Assembly: GCF_003253735.1 (NCBI RefSeq)
Contig: NZ_QKYW01000006.1
Coordinates: 186,001 to 250,000 of the forward strand
Direction: 5' to 3'
DNA: 64,000 nt
DNA from: Pseudomonas sp. URMO17WK12:I2
Lineage (GTDB): Bacteria > Pseudomonadota > Gammaproteobacteria > Pseudomonadales > Pseudomonadaceae
The notes beneath the pieces were generated by a model that saw only the letters and a program-made list of their open reading frames with translations, ran no database searches and was not told the DNA's origin. Below are positions 52,650 through 60,349 of this stretch, piece by piece. Both the position numbers and the translations under genes were made by a program. Position 1 is the first letter of the stretch, and each line of letters opens with the position of its first letter.

Positions 52650-54767
52650 ATGACTCGTGTTCGTCACCTGCTGATCGGCCTGGCATCGAGCTCGGCGTTT
52701 TATTCCGGGCTGGCGCCAGCGCTGGGGCTGGGTGAAATCACCCTGCATTCGGCGCTCAACCAGCCACTGAACGCTGAAATAGAGTTGCTGGCGGTGGGTG
52801 AGGACATGACCACCTCGGACATCAAGGTGGCCCTGGCACCCGCCGATGCTTTCAATCTTGCCGGCGTCGATCGCGTCTATTTTCTCAACGATTTGCGCTT
52901 CAGCCCGTTGCTGCGTGGCGGCAAGAGCGTGGTTCGCGTGGTGTCCAGCCAGCCGGTGCGCGAGCCTTACCTGAATTTCATCGTCGAGCTGAAGCGCCCG
53001 GGCGGGCAGCTGTTGCGTGAATACACGGTGTTGCTCGATCCGCCTTCATCGTCCGCCTATAGCAGCCAGGCTGCGCCAGTGGGCGAGCAGCAATTCACCT
53101 CCTACGCGCCGCCGCGCCGCACGCCGATTGCCAGCCGCGGTGAGCGCTATCAGGTCGCCAGCGGCGAGAGCCTGTGGGCGATCGCTTCCAAGCTGCGGGT
53201 CGATGGCGACAAGTCGTCGCTGCAGGATCTGATGCTCGACATCCACGCGCTCAACCCCGAAGCGTTCAGCAATGGCGATATCCATCGTCTGCGCGCTGGC
53301 GCTTCGCTGTTGCTGCCTGACCATGCGCGGATGGCCGAAGCCGCGCCGGCTCAGCCTGCCGGTTCCGCGGCACCTGCACAGCCCGCTGCGCCGGCACAGA
53401 TCATCCCCGACACCGCGCCCCAGCAACCTGCCGAACCGCAGGTAGAGGTGCTGGCGCAGATTCGCCGCGTCGAAGAGGAGGTCGCCAACCGCACTGCCGA
53501 GAACCTGCAACTACAGCAGGATCTGCTCACCGTGCAGAACCAGTTGAAGGACATGATGACGCGCATGGAAACGCGTGATCAGCAGATCGCCCAGTTGCTC
53601 GAGCAACTGGCGCAGCGCCCGGCGGCAGCGCCGGCCGCGCCCGCTGAGCCCGCGCCACAAGCTGGCGCGCCAAGTGCTGCTGCAGCGCAGCCCGCTCCTG
53701 CGCCGGCCACGGTAGCGGCGCAACCTGCACAGGCCGAGGGCTTCTGGAACCTGTGGAGCATCCTGCTGGCTGCCGTATTGGGGTTGCTTGCATTGCTGCT
53801 GGTGCTGTTCAAACGCAGGCGCAAACCTGATCCAGAGGCCATCGCCGAGCCCGTGGTCGTCGTGCCGCCTGCGGCGCAGGCGCCGGTGGCCGAGCCCGTG
53901 CAACCGATCATTGCATCGCGCGCGGTCGAGGCGGACGTGCCACCGCCGGTGCGCGCCCCGATCACCCCGCGCACCGAAACCAGCTCGACCGATCCGCTGG
54001 ATGCCGCCAATATCTACCTGGCCTATGGCCGCCTGGGCGAGGCGGTAGCGGTGTTGCGCCAAGCGGCGCAGGCCAATCCGCAGCGCCTGGATATCGGTTT
54101 CCGTCTGCTCGAGGTGCTGGCGCAGAGGGGCGATACCCTTGCCTTTGCCGAGGAAGAGGTGCGCCTGCGCCAGGCCGGTTTCGATGCTCAACGTATCGAT
54201 GCGCTCAAGGCCAGCTACCCGGCGCTGTTCGCCCAGCCCGTCGATGAGCTGGAGTCGTTCGAGTCGCTGGGCCCGCTGGAGGATCTGACCCTCGATCTGG
54301 ATGAGATGCCAGCGCCTGCGCCTCAGCAAAAGCCTCAGGATGACGACTTCCAGCTCAACCTCGACGATCTGTCGCTGGATGCCGACTGGGATCTGGTAAA
54401 CCCTTTCGAAAACGCGTCGCGCAAGAAACGCCCCGGTGCCGAGGCCGATGCACCGGCAGTGCCGGACGATGGCGCGAACGATATCTTCGGCCATGACGTG
54501 AACAGCCCATTTGCCGGGACCATGCTGGTCGAGGAAGAGGGGCCACAGGAGCAATGGCTGGAGCTGGACGAACTGCCCGCGGACTCCTCCGAGGAAACCG
54601 AGCGTTTCGTCACCAACCACGAGAACCTCACCAAGCTCAACCTGGCGATGGCCTACATCGAGCAGGATGACCTGGAAGCCGCGTGCGACATTCTCAACGA
54701 GGTGATCAACGAGGGCGACGAGGAAGAGAAGCAGGAAGCCCGCGAGCTGCTCGCGCGTATCGCCTGA
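52650..54767 (+). CDS. FimV-family LysM protein
   Basis: 705 residues from ATG 52650, preceded by GGGAGC; the open frame extends to 52509. Signal peptide ends near LAPALGLGEITLHSALNQPLNAEIELL, the FimV N-terminal signature (about 30-56). LysM at about 163-235 (YQVASGESLWAIASKL), coiled coil about 270-325, Ala/Pro-rich linker, one membrane helix about 369-388, then an acidic cytoplasmic tail with TPRs and the FimV C-terminal domain (LTKLNLAMAYIEQDDLEAAC, about 655-705). It is shorter than the ~920-residue FimV of P. aeruginosa and is not beside truA, so it may be a paralogue. Polar localisation/pili role is inferred. Confidence 0.88.
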   Translation: MTRVRHLLIGLASSSAFYSGLAPALGLGEITLHSALNQPLNAEIELLAVGEDMTTSDIKVALAPADAFNLAGVDRVYFLNDLRFSPLLRGGKSVVRVVSSQPVREPYLNFIVELKRPGGQLLREYTVLLDPPSSSAYSSQAAPVGEQQFTSYAPPRRTPIASRGERYQVASGESLWAIASKLRVDGDKSSLQDLMLDIHALNPEAFSNGDIHRLRAGASLLLPDHARMAEAAPAQPAGSAAPAQPAAPAQIIPDTAPQQPAEPQVEVLAQIRRVEEEVANRTAENLQLQQDLLTVQNQLKDMMTRMETRDQQIAQLLEQLAQRPAAAPAAPAEPAPQAGAPSAAAAQPAPAPATVAAQPAQAEGFWNLWSILLAAVLGLLALLLVLFKRRRKPDPEAIAEPVVVVPPAAQAPVAEPVQPIIASRAVEADVPPPVRAPITPRTETSSTDPLDAANIYLAYGRLGEAVAVLRQAAQANPQRLDIGFRLLEVLAQRGDTLAFAEEEVRLRQAGFDAQRIDALKASYPALFAQPVDELESFESLGPLEDLTLDLDEMPAPAPQQKPQDDDFQLNLDDLSLDADWDLVNPFENASRKKRPGAEADAPAVPDDGANDIFGHDVNSPFAGTMLVEEEGPQEQWLELDELPADSSEETERFVTNHENLTKLNLAMAYIEQDDLEAACDILNEVINEGDEEEKQEARELLARIA

Positions 54768-54850
54768 GTTCTTGCATCTGTATCGAGTGGGGCCTAGCCG
54801 CGCTTTTTCATGGGTGCTTGCAAACGCCCGTTGCTCACCGGAGTCATCGC

Positions 54851-55144
54851 ATGAGCCCCAGCAAAGCCGAAGTGACCATCACCTATTGCACCCAGTGCCA
54901 ATGGCTGCTGCGCGCGGCCTGGTTGGCTCAGGAGCTGCTTTCCACCTTTGCCGATGATCTGGCCAGGGTCAGCCTAGAGCCGGCCACCGGCGGCGCTTTT
55001 CGCATCCAGTGCAACGGCGTGGAAATCTGGGAGCGCAAGGCCGACGGCGGCTTCCCCGAGGCCAAGGTGCTCAAGCAGCGGGTCCGCGACCAGATCGATC
55101 CGGCTCGTGACCTGGGCCATAACGATCGCCCGACCAATCGCTGA
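54851..55144 (+). CDS. SelT/SelW/SelH-family Rdx protein
   Basis: 97 residues, start ATG 54851 with GGAG 8 bases upstream; a longer spurious frame begins at 54683. Thioredoxin-like CxxC in ITYCTQCQWLLRA (C13, C16) and the C-terminal region GVEIWERKADGGFPEAKVLKQRVRD are typical of bacterial SelW-like (Rdx) proteins with Cys in place of selenocysteine. Redox role inferred. It is 83 bases after the fimV-like gene. Confidence 0.9.
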   Translation: MSPSKAEVTITYCTQCQWLLRAAWLAQELLSTFADDLARVSLEPATGGAFRIQCNGVEIWERKADGGFPEAKVLKQRVRDQIDPARDLGHNDRPTNR

Positions 55145-55166
55145 CCGAACAGCGCGGCGCTGCGGT

Positions 55167-55502
55167 TCAGGCCAAACGGGCGCCGTTGGGTAAGGGTTTG
55201 TCGAAGCTGGCCAGCACCACCTTGCCGTCGCTGTCATAGACACCCGTGACCAGCACTTCGGAGCGCACGCCGGCGATGCGCTTGGGTGCGAAGTTGCACA
55301 CGCACAGCACCTGGCGCCCCAGCAGTTGGTCGGTGCTGTAGTGCGCGGTAAGTTGGGCGCTGGAGGTGCGGATGCCCAGCTCGCCGAGGTCCACCTGCAG
55401 TACATAGGCGGGTTTCAGGGCTTTTTCGTTGGGTGCGGCGCTGATCAGGGTGCCGACGCGCAGCTCGACGCGTTCGAAATCCTGCCATTCGATGATCTGC
55501 AT
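55167..55502 (-). CDS. CsaA-like tRNA-binding protein
   Basis: 111 residues from ATG 55502 (MQIIEWQDFERVELRVG), with AGGAG six bases upstream. A single OB-fold tRNA-binding domain of the CsaA/Arc1p/EMAP type: RVGTLISAAPNEKALKPAYVLQVDLG and LGRQVLCVCNFAPKRIAG are the diagnostic blocks. CsaA is proposed to have chaperone activity; the physiological role is unclear. Convergent with the SelW-like gene. Confidence 0.9.
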   Translation of the reverse strand: MQIIEWQDFERVELRVGTLISAAPNEKALKPAYVLQVDLGELGIRTSSAQLTAHYSTDQLLGRQVLCVCNFAPKRIAGVRSEVLVTGVYDSDGKVVLASFDKPLPNGARLA

Positions 55503-55567
55503 GGTGCTCTCCTGTTCAGGCCGCACTCTAACGGGCCAGAACGGGTGAAGCTGTCGCGCGACTGGCG

Positions 55568-56326
55568 TTATTTGTCGCGGGGCTGGCGCTCGCGCAATGC
55601 CTTGGGGGTTTCCCCGAAGTGCCGGGTGAGGGCGGCGGTGAACGCGCTCTGCGAGGTGTAGCCGACCCGGGCGGCGATCTCGCCGACGCTCAGGCGGCTG
55701 TTGTGCAGCAACTGGCGGCCCAGCCGCAGGCGCTTGTCGCGCACATAGGCCATGGGCGTGAGCCCGGTCTCGTCGAGAAAGCGGTTATGAAAGCGCGCAG
55801 CGGAAAGCCCGGCAAGGCCGGCCAGATCCGCCACCTGAATGGGGTGCGCCGCATGCCGCTCGATATAGGCATTCAACATGCTCAGCGGCAGGCCTGGGCC
55901 GGGCTGGGAATGCGCTTGTGCGTTGAGGCTGGCCAGCAGCAGGATGGCGCCTTGGCGAGCCATCAGCGGATCGTTGATCGGGCTGGCCGCCAGCCAGTTC
56001 ACCAGGCCGCTCTGGTTCACCGATAGCGCGACTTTCTGCGGCGCCTCCAGCAGGCGGCGGCTGGCGTCGGCATGATGGCCCAGGTGGCGCTCCAGCCAGT
56101 CACCGGTCGGCACGTCGAACACCAGGCATTCGCTACCGTTGCGGCTGTCGCAGGCGTGGCGTGCGCCGGCAGGCACCACCACCAGGGTTTGCCGGCTGAC
56201 ACGGCTGCCCAAACCGGCCACCTCGAACTGCAGGTGGCCGCTCAGGCCAAATACCAACTGGGCGTGGTCATGCTCGTGGCAGACGATGTCCTGATGGTAG
56301 TGGCGTATGGACAAGAGCGCGGACAT
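55568..56326 (-). CDS. AraC-family transcriptional regulator
   Basis: 252 residues from ATG 56326, which has GGAGG 8 bases upstream. N-terminal cupin (HEHDHAQLVFGLSGHLQFEV, about 17-36; VVVPAGARHACDS) and C-terminal double helix-turn-helix (IQVADLAGLAGLSAARFHNRF and VGEIAARVGYTSQSAFTAALTRHFGETPKALR). It is divergent from plcP; the shared 176-base gap contains a PHO box. Effector and targets unknown. Many such cupin-AraC proteins regulate an adjacent efflux gene, but none is beside it here. Confidence 0.9.
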   Translation of the reverse strand: MSALLSIRHYHQDIVCHEHDHAQLVFGLSGHLQFEVAGLGSRVSRQTLVVVPAGARHACDSRNGSECLVFDVPTGDWLERHLGHHADASRRLLEAPQKVALSVNQSGLVNWLAASPINDPLMARQGAILLLASLNAQAHSQPGPGLPLSMLNAYIERHAAHPIQVADLAGLAGLSAARFHNRFLDETGLTPMAYVRDKRLRLGRQLLHNSRLSVGEIAARVGYTSQSAFTAALTRHFGETPKALRERQPRDK

Positions 56327-56419
56327 GGCGAGTTCCTCCAAGGATCGAGTCAGTGTACGCCGTGAATCGCTTTGCGCCAGGGCGCCGGTATCCGCGAGGG
56401 CGGGGTACATCGCGCGCCT

Positions 56420-56475
56420 TCGTCATCGAACTGCCATGCTGCGTTCACAATCATTTCACCGCCTTCGCGCATGCT
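56420..56475 (+). promoter_or_regulatory. PHO box and PhoB-dependent promoter of plcP-agt
   Basis: Four heptamers at exact 11-bp steps: TCGTCAT 56420, CTGCCAT 56431, CGTTCAC 56442 and ATTTCAC 56453, each matching 5 or 6 of 7 positions of the PhoB half-site CTGTCAT/C. A -10-like CATGCT (56470-56475) begins 11 bases after the last heptamer, the spacing expected where PhoB replaces the -35. Confidence 0.7.
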
Positions 56476-56502
56476 CGGTCAAAATCTGCCGGAGACCGCC
56501 CG

Positions 56503-57327
56503 ATGAGCATCGAACCCCTGGTAAGGCCGAGCCGCAAGCAGCGTGTGCGCACCCTATGGATCTCCGACGTGCACCTGGGCACGCGTGACTGCCAGGCCGA
56601 GCACCTGGCGGCGTTTCTCAAGCGCTACCAGGCCGAACGCGTCTACCTGGTAGGCGACATCATCGATGGCTGGAAACTGCGCGGCGGCATCTACTGGCCC
56701 CAGGCGCACACCAACGTGATCCGCCGTCTGCTGACCATGAGCAAGCGCGGTACCGAAGTGATCTACGTCACCGGTAACCACGACGAATTCCTGCGCCGTT
56801 ACTCGAAGCTGCTCATGGGCAACATCCAGTTGGTCGACGAGGCCGAGCACCTGACCGCCGATGGCCGCAAGCTGTTGGTGATCCACGGCGACCAGTTCGA
56901 CGTGATCACCCGCTATCACCGCTGGCTGGCGTTTCTCGGCGACTCGGCCTACACCGTGACCCTGGTGCTCAACCGCTGGCTCAATCACTGGCGGCGCCGT
57001 TACGGCTATGGCTATTGGTCGCTGTCGGCCTACCTCAAGCACAAGGTGAAGACGGCGGTGAACTTCATCAGTGATTTCGAGGAAGCCATCACCCACGAGT
57101 GCGCACGCCGTGGTTTCAATGGCGTGGTCTGCGGGCACATTCACCATGCCGAGATCCGTAAGCTGGGCGACGTCGAATACCTCAACTGTGGCGACTGGGT
57201 GGAGTCCTGCACGGCGCTGATCGAGCATCCGGACGGGCGTATCGAGCTCTACCGGCTGGCCGAGGAACAGCAGCGGCTGGCGCAGCTGCAGGCCGCCAAG
57301 GTGGCGGTCATCGAGCCAGCGGCGTGA
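56503..57327 (+). CDS. plcP: PlcP-like metallophosphoesterase (lipid remodelling phospholipase C)
   Basis: 274 residues from ATG 56503, with GGAG 8 bases upstream. Calcineurin-like metal motifs: WISDVHLGTRD (D/H about 24-26), VGDIIDGWK (about 49-57), YVTGNHDEFL (about 88-97), VIHGDQFD and CGHIHHAEI. Such proteins are often labelled LpxH (UDP-diacylglucosamine hydrolase), but pairing with a glycosyltransferase through a GTGA overlap, the upstream PHO box, and the following cyaB (order of PA3219-PA3218-PA3217, from memory) point to PlcP, which cleaves the head group of phospholipids during phosphate starvation. Confidence 0.82.
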   Translation: MSIEPLVRPSRKQRVRTLWISDVHLGTRDCQAEHLAAFLKRYQAERVYLVGDIIDGWKLRGGIYWPQAHTNVIRRLLTMSKRGTEVIYVTGNHDEFLRRYSKLLMGNIQLVDEAEHLTADGRKLLVIHGDQFDVITRYHRWLAFLGDSAYTVTLVLNRWLNHWRRRYGYGYWSLSAYLKHKVKTAVNFISDFEEAITHECARRGFNGVVCGHIHHAEIRKLGDVEYLNCGDWVESCTALIEHPDGRIELYRLAEEQQRLAQLQAAKVAVIEPAA

Positions 57328-58367
57328 GGCTGCTGATCGTCAGTGACGCCTGGGCGCCCCAGGTCAATGGTGTGGTCACCAGCCTGCAGGCGCTGGTATT
57401 CGAGCTGCGCGCCATGGGCCATCAGGTCGAGGTGTTGTCGCCCCAGGGCTTTCGTTGCGTGCCGTGCCCCGGCTATGGGGAAATTCCCCTGGCGTGGAAC
57501 CTGTGGCGCGTCGGCCCGGCCATCGAGGCGTTCGCCCCCGATTGCGTGCACCTGGCCACCGAAGGGCCGCTGGGTTGGGCCGCCAGGCGCTGGCTGCTGC
57601 GCCGCGGCCTGGCGTTTTCCAGTGCGGTGCATACGCGTTTTCCCGAATACCTGACGGCGCGTTGCGCCTGGATCGGGCTGGGCGTGGGCTATGCCTGTTT
57701 GCGGCTGTTTCACCGGCACAGCCAGGCGGTGCTGGTCAGTACCGAGCGGTTGCGCAGCGGCCTCGCCCAGCGTGGCCTGAAGCATCTGGTGTTGTGGCGC
57801 AAGGGGGTGGATACCCGGCGCTTCGCACCCAGGCCAGGGCTCGCTGCACCGGTAAGCGCGATCTTTCTGTATGTCGGGCGTATCGCGCCGGAGAAGAACC
57901 TGCAGGCGTTCCTCGATCTGCAGTTACCGGGCGAGAAGTGGGTGGTCGGTGATGGCCCGCAGCGGCAGATGCTGGAACAGGCCTATGCCGGGGTAAAATT
58001 CTTTGGTTACCAGCATGGCGAGGCGCTTGCCGAGTTCTACCGGCGCGCCAGTGTGCTGGTGTTTCCTTCGCGCACCGATACCTACGGCCTGGTCATGCTC
58101 GAAGGCCAGGCCTGCGGTACGCCAGTGGCGGCCTTCGCCGTGGCGGGGCCTTTGGACGTGGTGGTACCGGGCGTGACCGGCGTGCTCGCCGACAACCTGC
58201 GTGATGCCTGCCTGGCCGCCCTGGAGGTGGATCGCACACGATGTGCCGAGGAGGCGGGGCGCCAGTCATGGCGGGCATCGGCGGTGGAGTTTCTGGCCAG
58301 TCAGCCGCTGCTCGATGGCGCGCCGGTGACTGGCGAGCGTTCGGTGAGCGCGGCGCGCAGCTGCTGA
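57324..58367 (+). CDS. Agt-type glycolipid glycosyltransferase (GT4)
   Basis: 347 residues, GT-B fold: SDAWAPQVNGVVTSLQAL (about 7-24), CVHLATEGPLGWAARRW, FPEYLTARC, LYVGRIAPEKNLQAFLDL (about 183-200) and SRTDTYGLVMLEGQACGTPVAA (about 251-272, donor-binding Glu). Paired with PlcP, it should glycosylate the diacylglycerol that PlcP releases, giving glycolipids that replace phospholipids under phosphate stress (Agt1-like). Start GTG 57324 overlaps the plcP stop. Sugar donor not predictable from sequence alone. Confidence 0.82.
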   Translation: MRLLIVSDAWAPQVNGVVTSLQALVFELRAMGHQVEVLSPQGFRCVPCPGYGEIPLAWNLWRVGPAIEAFAPDCVHLATEGPLGWAARRWLLRRGLAFSSAVHTRFPEYLTARCAWIGLGVGYACLRLFHRHSQAVLVSTERLRSGLAQRGLKHLVLWRKGVDTRRFAPRPGLAAPVSAIFLYVGRIAPEKNLQAFLDLQLPGEKWVVGDGPQRQMLEQAYAGVKFFGYQHGEALAEFYRRASVLVFPSRTDTYGLVMLEGQACGTPVAAFAVAGPLDVVVPGVTGVLADNLRDACLAALEVDRTRCAEEAGRQSWRASAVEFLASQPLLDGAPVTGERSVSAARSC

Positions 58368-58380
58368 GCAGCCGCGCGGG

Positions 58381-59769
58381 TCACATGATGATCTTGTCGC
58401 GCAGCTTCTCGGCGGCGTGTTCCAGGGCCTCGATGACCCGGTCCTTGTCGAAGTTCTGGATGCCGTTGGTGTCCAGGTACATGGAGAAGCCGGGCAGCTC
58501 GTGCTCCACGTAACTCGAGGTGGCGCCCAGGTCGCGGCGGAAATCCACTACCTGGTAGATCTGCACCGGACGGGTGAAGCCCTTGACGTTGATCTGGCCC
58601 TTGTCGCGGCACATGATCACGTCCTTGATCAGCGAGTAGGTCTCGTGGGAGATCAGGATCTCGCCGGCTTCGGCGGCACTTTCCAGGCGGCTGGCGAGGT
58701 TAACGTCGCGGCCGATGATGGTGTAGTCCATGCGCGTGTCGGCGCCGAAGTTGCCCACCGTGCAGTAGCCGGTATTGAGCCCCATGCGGATTTCCAGCGG
58801 CTTGGTAATGCCTTGAGCGCGCCAGTGCTGGCGCAGCACTTTCATGTGCTTGCGCATGGCGATGGCCATCGACACCGCCGCCATGGCGTCCTTCTTGGCG
58901 CCCTGGCTGCTCGGATCCCCGAAGAACACCATCACGCTGTCGCCGATGAACTTGTCGATGGTGCCGCCGAACTTCATGCAGATCTTCGACATTTCGTTGA
59001 GGTAGGTGTTGAGCAGATCGGTCAGTGCTTCGGCTTCCAGCTCTTCGGAGAGCTCGGTGAAGCCGCGGATATCGGAGAAGAACACCGTGAGCTTCTTGCG
59101 CTGGGTCTCCAGGCGCACGTGCTTCTTGCCGCTGAAGATCGACTCCCACACCTGGGGCGACAGGTACTTGGCGAGGTTGCGGGCCAGGCGTGCGGCCTTT
59201 TCCTGCTCGCTCTTGATCTGGTTGCGCACCTGGGCGAGGCGAATGCCCTGCTGGTGCACGAAATAGGCGGATATGCAGATATAGAAAATCGTGAAGGCGA
59301 TGCTCACCAGCGCCACCAACGCCGGTGTTTCCGGGGCTACGTGCAGCTCGGTGAGCGAAGCGGTGAGCAGGGTGCCGCTGAAGGCGACCAGCAGCCCCAC
59401 GCCCATGTCACGCAAGCCACCGACGATCAGGGTGCTGAAACTCAGGGTCAGCAGAAACATCAGGCTGGGCACCACCGAGAAGCCCAGTAGCGCTGCAAAG
59501 GCACCGCAATGCAGGGCGTCGACGAACAGCAGCGCCATCAGGGTACGGTGCCGATGGCCATCGCGAAAACGCTTGCTCAGCCAGTGGGCCAGATGCGGAT
59601 AGAGCAGCGTATAGGGCACCAGCCATAGCAGGCTGTGGCTGAACACCTGTACATAGGTGCCGGCAGCCACGCTGGCCGCCACGGCGAGATAGGCCAGCAC
59701 GCGCGAGTAATATTCGCGGGTGAGCAGCGACGGCAAGCCATTGGGGACGGCGGGAAGAGTGGTATTCAT
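58381..59769 (-). CDS. cyaB: Class III adenylate cyclase CyaB
   Basis: 462 residues. N-terminal MASE2-type domain of about six membrane helices (about 22-180), a short linker with HQQGIRLAQVRNQIKSEQEKAARLARNLAKYL, then a class III cyclase domain: VFFSDIRGFTELSEELEAE (metal Asp about 233), FIGDSVMVFFGDP (second metal Asp about 272), and NTGYCTVGNFGADTRMDYTIIGRDVNLASRLE. Closely resembles CyaB of P. aeruginosa, the main cAMP source controlling virulence through Vfr. It converges with the glycosyltransferase gene, 13 bases apart. Confidence 0.93.
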   Translation of the reverse strand: MNTTLPAVPNGLPSLLTREYYSRVLAYLAVAASVAAGTYVQVFSHSLLWLVPYTLLYPHLAHWLSKRFRDGHRHRTLMALLFVDALHCGAFAALLGFSVVPSLMFLLTLSFSTLIVGGLRDMGVGLLVAFSGTLLTASLTELHVAPETPALVALVSIAFTIFYICISAYFVHQQGIRLAQVRNQIKSEQEKAARLARNLAKYLSPQVWESIFSGKKHVRLETQRKKLTVFFSDIRGFTELSEELEAEALTDLLNTYLNEMSKICMKFGGTIDKFIGDSVMVFFGDPSSQGAKKDAMAAVSMAIAMRKHMKVLRQHWRAQGITKPLEIRMGLNTGYCTVGNFGADTRMDYTIIGRDVNLASRLESAAEAGEILISHETYSLIKDVIMCRDKGQINVKGFTRPVQIYQVVDFRRDLGATSSYVEHELPGFSMYLDTNGIQNFDKDRVIEALEHAAEKLRDKIIM

Positions 59770-59956
59770 GCGCTAACGGCGACCCTGCTGAAAGTCCGAC
59801 TGCATGACCGATCGCCAGGCTGCAAGCGGCGTGCGGAAGGGGCCAGCGGAAAATGGCGATCATATACGCTGCAGACGTGGCCGGCAAAGGCGCAATGCCC
59901 CGATACCGTGGATCGTTACATGCCCGCACGCCAGCGGGTTGGCGGTCGAGGGTCGT

Positions 59957-60274
59957 TCAGAAGCGCAGGCGGCCGGTGAGCATGTCCTTGAACATCACCC
60001 AGTCGCCCATCAGCGAGTACAGCGGATACTGAAACGTCGCGGGGCGATTGCGCTCGAAGGCGAAGTGGCCGATCCAGGCGAAGCCATAGCCGATTACCGG
60101 CAGGGCCAGCAGCCACAGCCATTGCCCGCTGAACAGGGCATAGCCGAGCACCACCAGCACCAGCAGGCTGCCGGCATAGTGCAGGCGCCGGCAGGTCGGG
60201 TTGCGGTGTTCCTCCAGGTAGTAGGGATAGAACTCGGCGAAGGAATTGAATCGCTCACTGGGCTGGCTGCTCAT
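59957..60274 (-). CDS. Mpo1-like/DUF962 membrane protein
   Basis: 105 residues with about two to three hydrophobic stretches (about 33-68). FAEFYPYYLEEHRNPTCRRLHYAGSLL contains the Mpo1-type HxxP and H residues, and HFAFERNRPATFQYP the second histidine block. In yeast Mpo1 is a 2-hydroxy fatty acid dioxygenase; bacterial function is unproven. Start ATG 60274. Confidence 0.88.
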   Translation of the reverse strand: MSSQPSERFNSFAEFYPYYLEEHRNPTCRRLHYAGSLLVLVVLGYALFSGQWLWLLALPVIGYGFAWIGHFAFERNRPATFQYPLYSLMGDWVMFKDMLTGRLRF

Positions 60275-60349
60275 CGGCGGCTTCCTGTTGTTGTTTGGCA
60301 GCAGTGTAGGCCGATATCAGGCGCATGTGGCGCCCGGTTGTCCGCAGAC

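Noticed and set aside
56503..57327. Annotation as LpxH (UDP-2,3-diacylglucosamine hydrolase)
   Set aside because: The fold fits both, but the PHO box, coupling to a GT4 and position beside cyaB favour PlcP.
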